Shown here piece by piece: positions 34,329 through 43,425 of a stretch of DNA of 64,000 nt. The translations under genes were made by a program, and so were the position numbers. Each line of letters begins with the position of its first letter. The first letter of the stretch is position 1. The notes below the pieces were generated by a model, which saw nothing but the letters and a program-made list of their open reading frames with translations, was not told the origin of the DNA and did not search any database. Location: assembly GCA_035933635.1 (NCBI GenBank), contig DASYYY010000021.1, positions 248,001-312,000 on the forward strand. Reading direction: 5' to 3'. The DNA is from JAKIVR01 sp035933635 (GTDB lineage Archaea; Thermoplasmatota; Thermoplasmata; Lutacidiplasmatales; UBA184).

Positions 34329-34874
34329 CTAGTGGTAGCCGGCGAGTTCGAGGATGTCCCGTCCGCCCCGGGCGACCCCTTCCGGCGGCAGGTGACCCAT
34401 GTCGAAGAATCGGAGTTCCGACCAAGGCCGTGCACGGACGAGTTTGCCTTCGGGCCACTCCCCCCGGAACAAGAAATGCAGGTCCCAGTGGAGGTCCGGG
34501 TCGTCCCGACCTTCTCGACGGTAGGCCTCGGACCGGACCTCCGGACCGGCGAGCGTGAGATCCGGCCGCTCGAGCTGCTCGGCGGCGATCCGATGGGCCG
34601 CAGCGGCCGGCTCCTCGTACTCGAGCAGATGGGACGAGGGGAGCATCCAGCGCGTCCCGATATCCCGAAGGCGCTCGCGGGTCAGTCCCCCGATGTGGTC
34701 CCAGGGCTGCGCGGGATCGACCCGGCCCAGCAGGAACTGGGTCGGGGCGCCGTGCGGATGGACGAGCAGGAACGCCGACAGGCACATCCCATCGCGCGGC
34801 ACCATCGCGTAGCCGTTCCCCTCCGGCCCGTCGCGCCGGAGCCGTTCGAACTTTCGGTCGACCGCGTCGGTCAT
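34329..34874 (-). CDS. Nudix-like fold protein with degenerate box (copy 2)
   Basis: 181 residues. Paralogue of the gene at 15545-16108: shared blocks are VPRxGxCLSxFLL, LxGRxxP, W(M/L)LPxS, ExPxxAAxRIxxEQL, GPxVxSExY and HWDLxFL. The helix matching the Nudix box reads EEPAAAAHRIAAEQLE, lacking the RE pair glutamate. Unlike copy 1 it lies in a region without mobile features. ATG start 34874. The conserved substitution in two diverged copies suggests a genuine subfamily, not decay. Confidence 0.68.
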   Translation of the reverse strand: MTDAVDRKFERLRRDGPEGNGYAMVPRDGMCLSAFLLVHPHGAPTQFLLGRVDPAQPWDHIGGLTRERLRDIGTRWMLPSSHLLEYEEPAAAAHRIAAEQLERPDLTLAGPEVRSEAYRREGRDDPDLHWDLHFLFRGEWPEGKLVRARPWSELRFFDMGHLPPEGVARGGRDILELAGYH

Positions 34875-34913
34875 GCGGGACCCATGAGGACCGGCTGCGT
34901 AAGTGTCACGCCC

Positions 34914-35747
34914 TCACGCCCGTCGACTCACGATCGTCTTTCCCCGGTTGAGGCGGTAGCTGAGACCGAGCACGACCACCACGATGGCGAACGCGACCCA
35001 CGCGAACGGCGCCGCGGACCACCAACTTCCCGATCCCGCCGAGTTCACAACGGGCAGGAGGAGGGCCATCAACCCCGCGACCGCTGCCAATCCGATGCCG
35101 AGGTTCGCGCGCAACGGAGCCTCCTTCAGTGCGAACAGGACCGCGAGCCCGGCCGCGGCGAGGGCGACCACCGTGAAGATCACGACGGAACCCAATGAGC
35201 TACCCGTTCGGAGCCCCAAGCCGACGGCCGGGAGTGCCAACAGGGCCGCACCGAATGCGAGAACCCCCACGAAGGAGGCGGTCAGGCTCCGGGTGTCCGC
35301 AAGTGCGCGGACGGCCACGGGTGAATACAGGACCGTGCCGCCACGCCGGATCGGGAGCGGGTATCCGACCACCACGGAGACCAGCAGAAGGATGATCCCC
35401 ACGTCGAGCGGAGCCGACACGGGCGACGCGCGATCGACGAGCCAGGCGCCCAGGAGCAGCGCACCCTTGACCACCAACGCCGCGAGGACGATCCGCAACC
35501 CCGCATGGTTGATCGACTCCAAGTTCGTCCTCGGGAAGGCGACCGCAAGGAGGGCCGCCCCCCCGCCCAGAACGGCCAAGTCGCTCGCAAGGACCAGCTC
35601 GCTCGCGCGGCCCGAGAGCGAAGAGCCGACCCACGCCGCCGCGCCCGCACCGACTCCGACCAAGACGAGGCCGATGTAGACGAACACCTGCTGCTTGGCG
35701 TAGGCATAGGCGATCTTGCTCGTGACGTCGTTCATCTCGGAGTACAT
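34914..35747 (-). CDS. Polytopic membrane protein, unknown
   Basis: 277 residues with about eight hydrophobic helices and short loops. The N-terminus (NDVTSKIAYAYAKQQVFVYI) is polar, then helices alternate without long hydrophilic domains; the C-terminus is short and basic. No transporter motif recognised. ATG 35747. It lies 54 bases downstream of a methyltransferase gene on the same strand and may be co-transcribed with it. Confidence 0.65.
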   Translation of the reverse strand: MYSEMNDVTSKIAYAYAKQQVFVYIGLVLVGVGAGAAAWVGSSLSGRASELVLASDLAVLGGGAALLAVAFPRTNLESINHAGLRIVLAALVVKGALLLGAWLVDRASPVSAPLDVGIILLLVSVVVGYPLPIRRGGTVLYSPVAVRALADTRSLTASFVGVLAFGAALLALPAVGLGLRTGSSLGSVVIFTVVALAAAGLAVLFALKEAPLRANLGIGLAAVAGLMALLLPVVNSAGSGSWWSAAPFAWVAFAIVVVVLGLSYRLNRGKTIVSRRA

Positions 35748-35801
35748 CGAACCGACCGGATCGAGCCGCCCACGACAGAGGCGCGATTTGACCTCGCCGC
35801 C

Positions 35802-36533
35802 TCAATCGTCGGCCGACCGGGGCTTGACCCCGACGAGGAGCCCGCGACCTCCCGGCCAGGTCCTGCGCCGGAAGCGAGCGGAGAAACCGGCTCCTCGTAG
35901 AAGGTCGAGCAGCCGCGGGATCGGGGTGAGACGCAGCCGGTGCGGTTCGACGAGGTGTCGCACGCCTCGACGGTCACCGATGAGGTAGTGCATCTCCATC
36001 GTGGAGATCGCTCCGCTCCGGCGACTGACGTTCATCCGGGCGATCTGCACCTCGGCCGAGCGGTACTCCATCAGATGCAGGTGGCCCACCGAATACTGCT
36101 CCGGCGTGAGCCAGGGTTCGACCAGTACGACGCCGCCCGGCACGAGCCCGCGATAGAACGTGCGGAATGCCCGGCGGATCTCCGCCTCGTTCCGAAGGTA
36201 GCCGATGGCCGAGAACAGACAGGTCATGGCATCGACCGGCCGCGGGAGGCGGAACCGCATCATGCTCCCGAGGCGGAGGTCGACGCCCGGGAGTTTTCCG
36301 CGCGCGATGTCGAGCATCGCGCGGCTCGCATCGACGCCGGAGACCTCGAACCACTGACGTAGGTATCGCAGGTGCTCTCCGGTGCCGCAGGCGACGTCGA
36401 GGACCCGGCGCGCCCGGTCGGGACCGAATTGTCGGATGAATCGTCGGAGCAGCCGCGCTTCGTTCGCGTAATCCTTGGCTTGGTAGATCCGGTCGTAGTA
36501 GCGACCGATCTCGTCGTACGCGCGCGTCCTCAC
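35802..36533 (-). CDS. Class I SAM-dependent methyltransferase
   Basis: 243 residues from GTG 36533. RAYDEIGRYYDRIYQAKDY at the N-terminus, SAM motif I VLDVACGTGEHL (about residues 45-56), VSGVDASRAML and YRGLVPGGVVLVEPWL are typical of the DesVI/TylM1-like branch, which N-methylates amino sugars, and related small-molecule methyltransferases. A sugar role would suit the rhamnose operon 2 kb away, but this is inference. A TATA-like box 26-27 bp upstream of GTG 36533 fixes the start. Confidence 0.83.
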   Translation of the reverse strand: MRTRAYDEIGRYYDRIYQAKDYANEARLLRRFIRQFGPDRARRVLDVACGTGEHLRYLRQWFEVSGVDASRAMLDIARGKLPGVDLRLGSMMRFRLPRPVDAMTCLFSAIGYLRNEAEIRRAFRTFYRGLVPGGVVLVEPWLTPEQYSVGHLHLMEYRSAEVQIARMNVSRRSGAISTMEMHYLIGDRRGVRHLVEPHRLRLTPIPRLLDLLRGAGFSARFRRRTWPGGRGLLVGVKPRSADD

Positions 36534-36555
36534 ATTGCGGCCACGATGGAGTGCC

Positions 36556-36563
36556 AGATAATC
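36556..36563 (-). promoter_or_regulatory. TATA-like box of the methyltransferase gene
   Basis: GATTATCT on the minus strand, centred 26-27 bp from GTG 36533, giving a leaderless transcript. Confidence 0.5.
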
Positions 36564-36760
36564 CCCCCCGCAAGATACGATCCGCCCACCGCGACGCGGT
36601 CCGAGCGAGCACGGGGGCGATCGCGCCGTTCCGGTGCGCTCGATCGAGCACGAGAGCACGGCTCGCGCTCGCGAGCGTGGGGGAATCCCAGCGGCCCTCG
36701 GTCGGCGGGTTGGGGGCCGCCCCGCCGGAGTTATTCAACCTCGCGACGGCCCGCGGGAGG

Positions 36761-36768
36761 TCTATAAC
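36761..36768 (+). promoter_or_regulatory. TATA-like box of the tryptophanase-like gene
   Basis: TCTATAAC, a good TATA match centred 27-28 bp before ATG 36792, so the transcript is probably leaderless. Confidence 0.55.
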
Positions 36769-36791
36769 CCACCGTCGGGTCCTCTCGACGA

Positions 36792-38228
36792 ATGCCGCGG
36801 GGCGGGGGTCAACCCGTACCGCCGTTGGAGCCGTTTCGCATCAAGGTCGTCGAGGGGATCCCCGACCCGTCCCCCGAGGAGCGAGAAGCGGCGCTTCAAC
36901 GGTCCGGATACAACTTGTTCAACCTGCGCTCGGAGGAGGTCCGCATCGACCTGCTGACGGACTCCGGCACCGGGGCGATGAGCGACCGCCAGTGGGCGGC
37001 GCTGATGCTTGGCGACGAGAGTTATGCGGGGAGCCGAAACTTCGAGGAATTCGAGAGGACGGTCCGGGAGATCACCGGCTTCCCCCACGTCCTCCCGACT
37101 CACCAGGGTCGTGCGGCGGAGAACTTGCTGTTCTCCCAGCTCTGCCGGCCCGGTACCATCGTTCCCAACAACATGCACTTCGATACCACGCAGGCCCACG
37201 TGGTCCGTAACGGAGCGCGCGCGCTCAACCTCGCGATCGCCGAGGCCTACGACCTCGAGAGCCTTCATCCGTTCAAGGGCAACGTCGACCTCACGGCGCT
37301 GAACGACCTGCTGGATCGGGAGAGCCCCGGCACCGTCCCGGTCGTCCTCGTGACGATCACGAACAACACCGGGGGGGGACAGCCCGTCGCGCTGGAGAAC
37401 CTCCGCGAGGTCTCCCGCATCGCCCACGCGCATGGGATACCCCTCTATCTCGACATGTGCCGGTGGGCCGAGAACGCCTACTTCATCCGGTCGCGCGAGC
37501 CCGGAATGGCGGACCGTTCGATCGCGGAGATCGGACGCATGATGTTCGATCTCGCCGACGGGGCGACCATGAGCGCGAAGAAGGACGGGCTCGTCAATAT
37601 CGGCGGGTTCGTGGCCACCCGCGACGCCGAGCTCCACGACCGGCTCAAGGAGGGCTTGATCCTCTTCGAGGGCTTTCCCACCTACGGGGGCCTCGCGCGC
37701 CGCGACCTCCAGGCGATGGCGGTCGGGCTACGGGAAGGCATGCAGCTCGAGCACCTCGAGTACCGCATCGGCCAGGTTCGGTATCTCGCCGCGCTGCTCG
37801 ACGGGTCGGGGGTTCCGTTCCTCCATCCCGTCGGTGGGCACGGCATCTACCTCGACGTCGGCCGGTTCCTCCCGCACTTGACCGAGGACCAACTTCCGGG
37901 CCAAGCGCTGGCGGTCGAGCTCTATCGCGAGGGCGGGCTGCGGACGGTGGAGGTCGGCGCCATCATGTTCGGTGGAGATTCCGGGGGTTCGCGCAAACCC
38001 CTCGAGTTGGTCCGACTCGCGATCCCCCGGAGGGTCTACTCTTCCTCCCAGCTCGCCTACGTGGCCGACGTCGTCGCCCGCGTGTACGGCCGACGGTCCA
38101 CGATCCACGGCCTACGCATGACGCACCGCCCGGCGCGCCTCCCGCACTTCACCGCGCGGTTCGCTCCGATCGACCCCCTTCCGCCCACCGCCGCCGGGCC
38201 GTCCACCCCCGCGCCGTCACCCCGGTAA
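36792..38228 (+). CDS. Tryptophanase / tyrosine phenol-lyase family enzyme
   Basis: 478 residues. PLP fold type I beta-eliminating lyase: YAGSRNFEEFE (about 77-87), LPTHQGRAAEN, GGGQPVALENLR, ENAYFI, and the PLP-lysine site TMSAKKDGLVNIGG (about 256-269). The family splits Trp to indole, or Tyr to phenol, with pyruvate and ammonia. The loop LDMCRWAENAYFI differs from both the TnaA (DATRCVENAYFI) and TPL versions, so specificity is open. The last 30 residues are Pro-rich. It precedes the rhamnose operon on the same strand, 79 bases away, with its own TATA box. Confidence 0.85.
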   Translation: MPRGGGQPVPPLEPFRIKVVEGIPDPSPEEREAALQRSGYNLFNLRSEEVRIDLLTDSGTGAMSDRQWAALMLGDESYAGSRNFEEFERTVREITGFPHVLPTHQGRAAENLLFSQLCRPGTIVPNNMHFDTTQAHVVRNGARALNLAIAEAYDLESLHPFKGNVDLTALNDLLDRESPGTVPVVLVTITNNTGGGQPVALENLREVSRIAHAHGIPLYLDMCRWAENAYFIRSREPGMADRSIAEIGRMMFDLADGATMSAKKDGLVNIGGFVATRDAELHDRLKEGLILFEGFPTYGGLARRDLQAMAVGLREGMQLEHLEYRIGQVRYLAALLDGSGVPFLHPVGGHGIYLDVGRFLPHLTEDQLPGQALAVELYREGGLRTVEVGAIMFGGDSGGSRKPLELVRLAIPRRVYSSSQLAYVADVVARVYGRRSTIHGLRMTHRPARLPHFTARFAPIDPLPPTAAGPSTPAPSPR

Positions 38229-38307
38229 CCCCACCCCCGGTCCTCCGCGCCGGACCCCGGCCGGGCGAAACGAACCGTTATGGGCGGCGACGAGTCGTCG
38301 TGCCCTC

Positions 38308-39300
38308 GTGAACGTTCTCCTCACCGGGGGGGCCGGGTTCATCGGCTCCAATCTCACCCGGTACTGGCTCGCCGCCCATCCCGAGGATCGGGTGACGGTC
38401 TTCGACCTGCTCACCTACGCCGGCCGCCGGGAATCGCTCGTCGACCTCGAGGCGAACTCGCGCTACCGGTTCGTCCGAGGGGATGTGGCGAACCCCGAGG
38501 ATGTACGCGAGGCCCTTCGGGGATCGGACCTCGTGCTCCACCTCGCCGCCGAGACCCACAACGACCGGGCGATCTCCGACCCAACCCCGTTCGTGCGCAC
38601 CAACGTCGTCGGGACCGCCACGTTGCTCGAGGCGTGCCGCACCCTCGACATCCCCCGGGCACACTTCGTCTCCACCGACGAGGTGTTCGGTTCCCTCGAG
38701 CTGGGCGAGCCCCGCCGGTTCGACGAGGACTCACCGTACTGCCCGCGGGGCCCCTATTCCGCGTCGAAGGCCGCCGCCGACCACCTCGTTCGGGCCTGGC
38801 ACACCACCTACGGCCTGCCCGTGACGCTCTCGAACTGCTCGAACAACTTCGGTCCCTACCAGTTCCCCGAGAAGCTCATCCCCCTCGCCATCACCAACCT
38901 CCTGCGCAAGGAGCGCGTCCCGCTCTACGGCGACGGCCGCAACGTGCGCGACTGGATCTACGTCGAGGATCACTGCGCGGCGCTCGACCTCATCGCCCGA
39001 CGCGGACGGCCCGGTGCGACCTACCTCGTCTCGGCGGAGACCGAGCTGTCCAACGTCGAGCTGCTCGAGCGGCTCGTCCGCCTTGTCGGTAGCACCTCCG
39101 ACCAGATCGAGCGGGTGACCGACCGCCCCGGGCACGACCGGCGGTACGCGCTCGACCCCCGTCGCGTGCGCGAGGAGCTCGGCTGGTCGCCCGGACACCC
39201 GTTCGACGCCGCGCTCCAAGCGACGGTGGATTGGTACCGCGCGCACCGAGCGTGGTGGGAACCCCTACGCGCCTCCGCGGTCGGGAAGGCGGAGGCATGA
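38308..39300 (+). CDS. rmlB: dTDP-glucose 4,6-dehydratase
   Basis: 330 residues from GTG 38308. GGAGFIGSNL nucleotide-binding motif at the N-terminus, catalytic region STDEVFGSL and the YSASKAAADH motif (Tyr-x3-Lys), NCSNNFGPYQFPEKLIPL and GDGRNVRDWIYVEDH are all classic RmlB. It converts dTDP-glucose to dTDP-4-keto-6-deoxyglucose, step two of dTDP-L-rhamnose synthesis. First gene of rmlBCDA, with a weak TATA-like box (CCGTTATG at 38275-38282). ATGA overlap with rmlC. Confidence 0.95.
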   Translation: MNVLLTGGAGFIGSNLTRYWLAAHPEDRVTVFDLLTYAGRRESLVDLEANSRYRFVRGDVANPEDVREALRGSDLVLHLAAETHNDRAISDPTPFVRTNVVGTATLLEACRTLDIPRAHFVSTDEVFGSLELGEPRRFDEDSPYCPRGPYSASKAAADHLVRAWHTTYGLPVTLSNCSNNFGPYQFPEKLIPLAITNLLRKERVPLYGDGRNVRDWIYVEDHCAALDLIARRGRPGATYLVSAETELSNVELLERLVRLVGSTSDQIERVTDRPGHDRRYALDPRRVREELGWSPGHPFDAALQATVDWYRAHRAWWEPLRASAVGKAEA

Positions 39301-39887
39301 GCAAGTCAGGCCCGCGGATCGACGCCGTCCTACCCGAGGCGATCGCCATCCCCGGGTGCGCCCCGGTGCGACGGGTCATCCACCAGGACCCCCGGGGGTT
39401 CCTGATGGAGACGATGCGGCGCGACGACGCCTCGATCGCCGGCGACCGGTTCGCGATGTCCTACACGTCCGTGACGGTCCCGGGGGAGTTCCGAGACAAG
39501 GACCGCTGGCATGTCCACAAGATCCAGTCCGACCGCTTCGTCGTCCCCCTCGGGGAGATGGTCCTTGCGCTCTACGATGGCCGTCCCGGATCGAAGACCG
39601 CCGGACGGCTCGAGGTCGTCCGGATGAAGGGCGCCCCGCTCGGAGCGCCCGGCCACGCCGAGCGACGCGACCTCCCCTCCAGCCTGGTCCCGATCCCGCC
39701 GGGCGTCTACCATTGCATCGGGAACCTCTCGCCGGCGCCGTACGTGCTCGTCAACTTCCCGACCGAGCTCTACAACGCCGACGACGAAGGGCGCGTGCCG
39801 TTCACCCAGGTCTCGATACCCTCGCTCGGCCGCCCGTTCGCATGGGAGCTGGTCAGCGCCCCGGTGGAAGGGGAATCCGGAGGGTGA
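39297..39887 (+). CDS. rmlC: dTDP-4-dehydrorhamnose 3,5-epimerase family protein
   Basis: 196 residues. Cupin-type epimerase with QDPRGFLMETMRRDD (about 31-45), DRWHVHKIQSDRFVVPLGEMVLALYDGR and PPGVYHCIGN matching the RmlC jelly roll. The catalytic His corresponds to the HVHK motif. It inverts C3 and C5 of dTDP-4-keto-6-deoxyglucose. ATG 39297 overlaps the rmlB stop; its own stop overlaps rmlD in GTGA. Slightly diverged but the operon position makes the role secure. Confidence 0.9.
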   Translation: MSKSGPRIDAVLPEAIAIPGCAPVRRVIHQDPRGFLMETMRRDDASIAGDRFAMSYTSVTVPGEFRDKDRWHVHKIQSDRFVVPLGEMVLALYDGRPGSKTAGRLEVVRMKGAPLGAPGHAERRDLPSSLVPIPPGVYHCIGNLSPAPYVLVNFPTELYNADDEGRVPFTQVSIPSLGRPFAWELVSAPVEGESGG

Positions 39888-40816
39888 CGAAGCTCCTTGT
39901 GTTCGGGAGCGACTCGCTCGTCGGCTCGCACTTCGTCGAGCACACCCGCCACTCGGTATTCGCGGCCGGCCGCCGCGACCCCGTCGAGCGCGGATTGAAG
40001 GTCGAAGCGTTCCAACGCACCGATCTCACCGACCTCGGTTCGATCGACGCGACGGTTCGGTCGAGCCCGGCCGACGGGGTGATCAACTTTGCCGCCGCCA
40101 CCGAGGTCGACCACGTCGAGCGTGAACGCGCCGCCGAGCCGAGCCGGGCCACGGGGCCGGCCTACGAGCTCAACGCGCTCGCACCCCGGGCGATGGCGCT
40201 CGCCGCGCGGGCCAGCGGCAAGCGGTTCCTGACGATCTCGACCGATTTTGTATTCGATGGAATGGACGGTCCGTACGACGAGGCGGCGCTCCCCTCCGCA
40301 TGGTCGCCGCGGGTCGGATGGTATGGTTGGACCAAGGGCGAGGGCGAGCGGCAGGTCCGAGAGGCCGACCCCGAAGCGGTGATCCTCCGTATCGCCTACC
40401 CGTACCGTTCCCACTTCACGGCCAAGAGCGATTTCGCACGGGGCCTGATCCAACGGTACCGGTCCGGCACGCTTCCCCCGATGTTCGGCGACCAGCAGAT
40501 CACCCCGACCTGGATCCCGGATGTCAGCCGGGCCCTCGAGACGCTCGCCGATTCGCGAGCGACGGGCACGTTCCACGCCTCCAGCCCGGAATCCACCACC
40601 CCCTGGGAGTTCGCCCGCGAGCTCCTGACCAAGGCGACCGGCACGACGGTGCTTCCGGCACGGGGTTCCATGGCGGGTTTCCTCGAGCGACCGGGGACAA
40701 CGCCCCGACCGCTACGCGGAGGACTCCGGGTGGGCCGTTTGCCGGCGCTGGGCGTCCCGCTCACCGGTTGGAAGCACGGGATCACTGCGTTCGTGGCCGA
40801 AGGGGGCGGTGCGTGA
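39884..40816 (+). CDS. rmlD: dTDP-4-dehydrorhamnose reductase
   Basis: 310 residues from GTG 39884. Short-chain dehydrogenase fold: LLVFGSDSLVG glycine motif (slightly altered GxxGxxG), INFAAATEVDHVE, TISTDFVFDG, and YGWTKGEGE with the Tyr-x3-Lys pair. ILRIAYPYRSHF follows as usual. The final NAD(P)H-dependent step gives dTDP-L-rhamnose. Overlaps rmlC (GTGA) and rmlA (GTGA). Confidence 0.9.
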   Translation: MTKLLVFGSDSLVGSHFVEHTRHSVFAAGRRDPVERGLKVEAFQRTDLTDLGSIDATVRSSPADGVINFAAATEVDHVERERAAEPSRATGPAYELNALAPRAMALAARASGKRFLTISTDFVFDGMDGPYDEAALPSAWSPRVGWYGWTKGEGERQVREADPEAVILRIAYPYRSHFTAKSDFARGLIQRYRSGTLPPMFGDQQITPTWIPDVSRALETLADSRATGTFHASSPESTTPWEFARELLTKATGTTVLPARGSMAGFLERPGTTPRPLRGGLRVGRLPALGVPLTGWKHGITAFVAEGGGA

Positions 40817-41886
40817 AGGGTCTCATCCTGGCCGGCGGGCACGGGACGCGGCTGCGTCCGCTGACCTTCACCGGGAACAAGCACATGATCCCGATCGCCA
40901 ACCAACCGATCCTGTTCTACGGGCTCCGGCACCTCGCCGACGCGGGCATCCGGGACGTCGCGGTGATCCTGGGTCCGATCCAGGAAGGTATCCAGGAGGC
41001 CGTCGGCGACGGTTCGCCCTTCGGGCTCCGGGTCACCTACATCGTGCAAGGCGATCCCAAGGGGCTCGCCCACGCCGTCGCGTGCGCCCGGTCGTTCCTT
41101 GGCGACGACCCGTTCGTGATGTATCTCGGCGACAACCTGCTGCAGCAGGGCGTGCGTGCGTTCGTCCGCCGCTACGAGATCGACCGGCCCGATGCGGTGA
41201 TCGGCGCGACGCCCGTGCCCGAGCCCCGCCACTACGGGGTCGTCGAGCTCGACGGCGAGCGGATCGTCTCCATCGAGGAGAAACCCCGGCAGCCCAAGAG
41301 CGACCTCGCCCTGATCGGGGTGTACTTGTTCACCCCCGCCATCCACGAAATCATCGCGCGCCTGCGGCCCTCCGCACGGGGCGAGCTCGAGATCACCGAG
41401 GCGATCTGGCGCCTGCACGAGAGCGGAAAGCGCGTCCTGGTCGAGCGGGTGCAAGGATGGTGGAAGGACACCGGCCTGCCCGGGGACCTGCTGGAAGCGA
41501 ACGAGCGGGTGCTCCATTCGCTGCCCGCGAGCGGCTTCGAGAGCCGAGGGACGGTCGAGCCGGGCGCGACGGTCCACGGTTTGGTGGGGCTGGGCACCGG
41601 GACCGTCGTCGCCGCCGGATGCACGGTGGAGGGACCCTCGGTGCTGGGGCGCAATGTCCGGCTCGAGGAGGGTGCGAGGGTCGGACCGTTCGCCGCGTTG
41701 GGCGACGGGGCCCAGGTCCGAGGCGGCTCGGTCCGCCGTTCGATCGTGCTGGACTCGGCCCGGATCTCCGGCCCGATCGAGGTCCAGGACAGCATCGTAG
41801 GGCGCGGCGTCGTGCTCGAGGCGCGCTCCGGCGAACCCCGAGCCGTACGGCTCATCGTCGGGGATGCGGCGCAGATCCGCCTGTAG
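40813..41886 (+). CDS. rmlA: Glucose-1-phosphate thymidylyltransferase, long archaeal type
   Basis: 357 residues from GTG 40813. LILAGGHGTRLRPLTFTGNKHMIPIANQPI (in two overlapping motifs) is the nucleotidyltransferase signature; YLGDNLLQQG and GWWKDTG are substrate loops. Beyond the catalytic domain (about 1-240), a left-handed beta-helix tail with repeating hexapeptides extends to the end, the longer RmlA version common in archaea and actinobacteria. It makes dTDP-glucose, the first pathway step. Last gene of rmlBCDA. Confidence 0.93.
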   Translation: MKGLILAGGHGTRLRPLTFTGNKHMIPIANQPILFYGLRHLADAGIRDVAVILGPIQEGIQEAVGDGSPFGLRVTYIVQGDPKGLAHAVACARSFLGDDPFVMYLGDNLLQQGVRAFVRRYEIDRPDAVIGATPVPEPRHYGVVELDGERIVSIEEKPRQPKSDLALIGVYLFTPAIHEIIARLRPSARGELEITEAIWRLHESGKRVLVERVQGWWKDTGLPGDLLEANERVLHSLPASGFESRGTVEPGATVHGLVGLGTGTVVAAGCTVEGPSVLGRNVRLEEGARVGPFAALGDGAQVRGGSVRRSIVLDSARISGPIEVQDSIVGRGVVLEARSGEPRAVRLIVGDAAQIRL

Positions 41887-41943
41887 GTCGGCCGACGACC
41901 GCCCCGTTCCGATGCGGCCGGGAAAGTCAAGTGGCATTTCGGG

Positions 41944-42945
41944 GTGGACCCGGCCATGACCGGATCCGCCGCGACCAATGCTTCGCCGTCCACCGTCGGG
42001 CTCGTTGGGATCGGTGCGATCGGCGGCGGGATCGGTCTTTCGCTCCGGCGCGCGGGCCTCCCGCTCACCATCACGAGCCGCCGGGCCGAGCCCGCCCGCG
42101 AGCTTGTGGCCGCGGGGGCGGAATGGAAGAAGGACGCTCGTCAGGTCGGGCGCGCCGTCGGCTCGGGGATCGCCTTCGTGGCGGTGCCGGATGCCCGAAC
42201 CCTCAATCGCGTGCTCTTCGGCCGCTCCGGGCTCGCCAAAGGGCTGGTCTCGGGAGCGCTCGTCGTGCAGACCGGAACGATCGCTCCGGATCAGACCCGC
42301 ACCGTCGCCGCGCGCCTGGGCGAGCTGGGGATCTCGATGCTCGATGCGCCCGTGGGGGGGAGCCGGGAACCGGCCCGCCTCGGACAATTGCTCCTGTATG
42401 TGGGGGGATCGGCCGCCGACTTGGAACGCGCGCGCCCGGTACTCTCGGCGGTCAGCCGCGAGATCGTCCATGTGGGCGACGTCGGGCTCGGCAGCGCCAT
42501 GAAGCTGGCCAACAACCTCGTGACCCTAGGTACCGTCGAGCTGCTCTCGGAGTCCTTGGCGCTCGCTGTGGCGGCCGGGATCGACCGCGACCGTGCGCTG
42601 GAGATCTTCGGCAAGGGCGGTGCGCGATCGACGATGCTCGAGAGCAAGCGCCCGATGCTTTCCGTTCGGCAGTACGAGACGAACTTTCGCTTGGACCTCG
42701 CCCGCAAGGACCTCAAGCTCATCGAACGGGCGGCGTCTCAGTTCGGCCGGCCGCTACCGGTGGCCCACCAGATCCGTCGGATGTTCGACCGTGCGGTCTC
42801 CGAGGGGCGTGGGGCCCAAGATTTCGCTGCGGTGTTCGAGACCGTGTTGGGCTCCCCCGCGGTACCTCCGGCGACGACCGCGGCATCCACCGAGCATGCT
42901 CCCGCGCCTCCGGGACCAACAGACCCGGGCCAGCCTTCCTCATGA
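41944..42945 (+). CDS. NAD(P)-dependent beta-hydroxyacid dehydrogenase family
   Basis: 333 residues from GTG 41944 (ATG 41956 also possible). GLVGIGAIGGGIGLSLRRAGL is the Rossmann start, DAPVGGSREPARLGQLLLYVGG the substrate-binding signature, and GLGSAMKLANNLV carries the catalytic Lys (about residue 183) of the 3-hydroxyisobutyrate/6-phosphogluconate dehydrogenase family. The C-terminal 30 residues are Pro/Ala-rich. Substrate not determined. ATGA overlap with the next gene. Confidence 0.87.
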   Translation: MDPAMTGSAATNASPSTVGLVGIGAIGGGIGLSLRRAGLPLTITSRRAEPARELVAAGAEWKKDARQVGRAVGSGIAFVAVPDARTLNRVLFGRSGLAKGLVSGALVVQTGTIAPDQTRTVAARLGELGISMLDAPVGGSREPARLGQLLLYVGGSAADLERARPVLSAVSREIVHVGDVGLGSAMKLANNLVTLGTVELLSESLALAVAAGIDRDRALEIFGKGGARSTMLESKRPMLSVRQYETNFRLDLARKDLKLIERAASQFGRPLPVAHQIRRMFDRAVSEGRGAQDFAAVFETVLGSPAVPPATTAASTEHAPAPPGPTDPGQPSS

Positions 42946-43424
42946 CCGGCGCTTCCCCGATCGTGCGGAGGACAGCACTCGCCGGGGGCACGGTCTCGGA
43001 CCTGGGGCGGCTCAGCGAGCTCGCGGCACGGCAAGGTCGGATCGCGAGCGCGCTGGTCCGAACGGAGGAAATCCCCGTCGAGGAACTCGAGGCCGAGATC
43101 GCCGGACTGGAGCGTTGTCTCCTGGGCGATCACCTCGAGGGTGCGGAGGAGACGGGTGACGGCTCGAGGCCGCGATCGGGGAGACCCTCCCGGAGTCTCG
43201 AGCGCGACCACGAGATCTTCGCCACCTCGGTCGGGGAGCTGAGAGGGCTTCTCGAGATCGTGCGGCGCGACCCCCACGGCGGCAACCGGCAAGCGTTGGG
43301 CCAGTATTGGAAGATCGTCCTCGAAGCACTGGATCGCCACCTCCGCGAGGAGCGCGTCCTCCTCCACTGGGCGCCGCTCTCCGCGGCCGTCGACCCGGAT
43401 CCCCTTACTCCGCCGGTTGGATGA
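42942..43424 (+). CDS. Hemerythrin-like (HHE-type) helical protein, tentative
   Basis: 160 residues, nearly all helical. LERDHEIFATSVGELRGLLEIV and QYWKIVLEALDRHLREERVLLHW place His and Glu as in HHE-type di-iron or cation-binding bundles (HE, HLREE), but the set of ligands is incomplete, so metal binding is not assured. It starts with ATG 42942 overlapping the dehydrogenase stop (ATGA) and its stop lies within 2 bases of the next start, so the three genes form one translational unit. Confidence 0.55.
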   Translation: MTGASPIVRRTALAGGTVSDLGRLSELAARQGRIASALVRTEEIPVEELEAEIAGLERCLLGDHLEGAEETGDGSRPRSGRPSRSLERDHEIFATSVGELRGLLEIVRRDPHGGNRQALGQYWKIVLEALDRHLREERVLLHWAPLSAAVDPDPLTPPVG

Positions 43425-43425
43425 G

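Noticed and set aside
40396..42471. 691-codon open frame on the minus strand opposite rmlD/rmlA
   Set aside because: Antisense of strongly conserved genes; composition rich in Asp/Arg/Gly/His as expected from high third-position GC.
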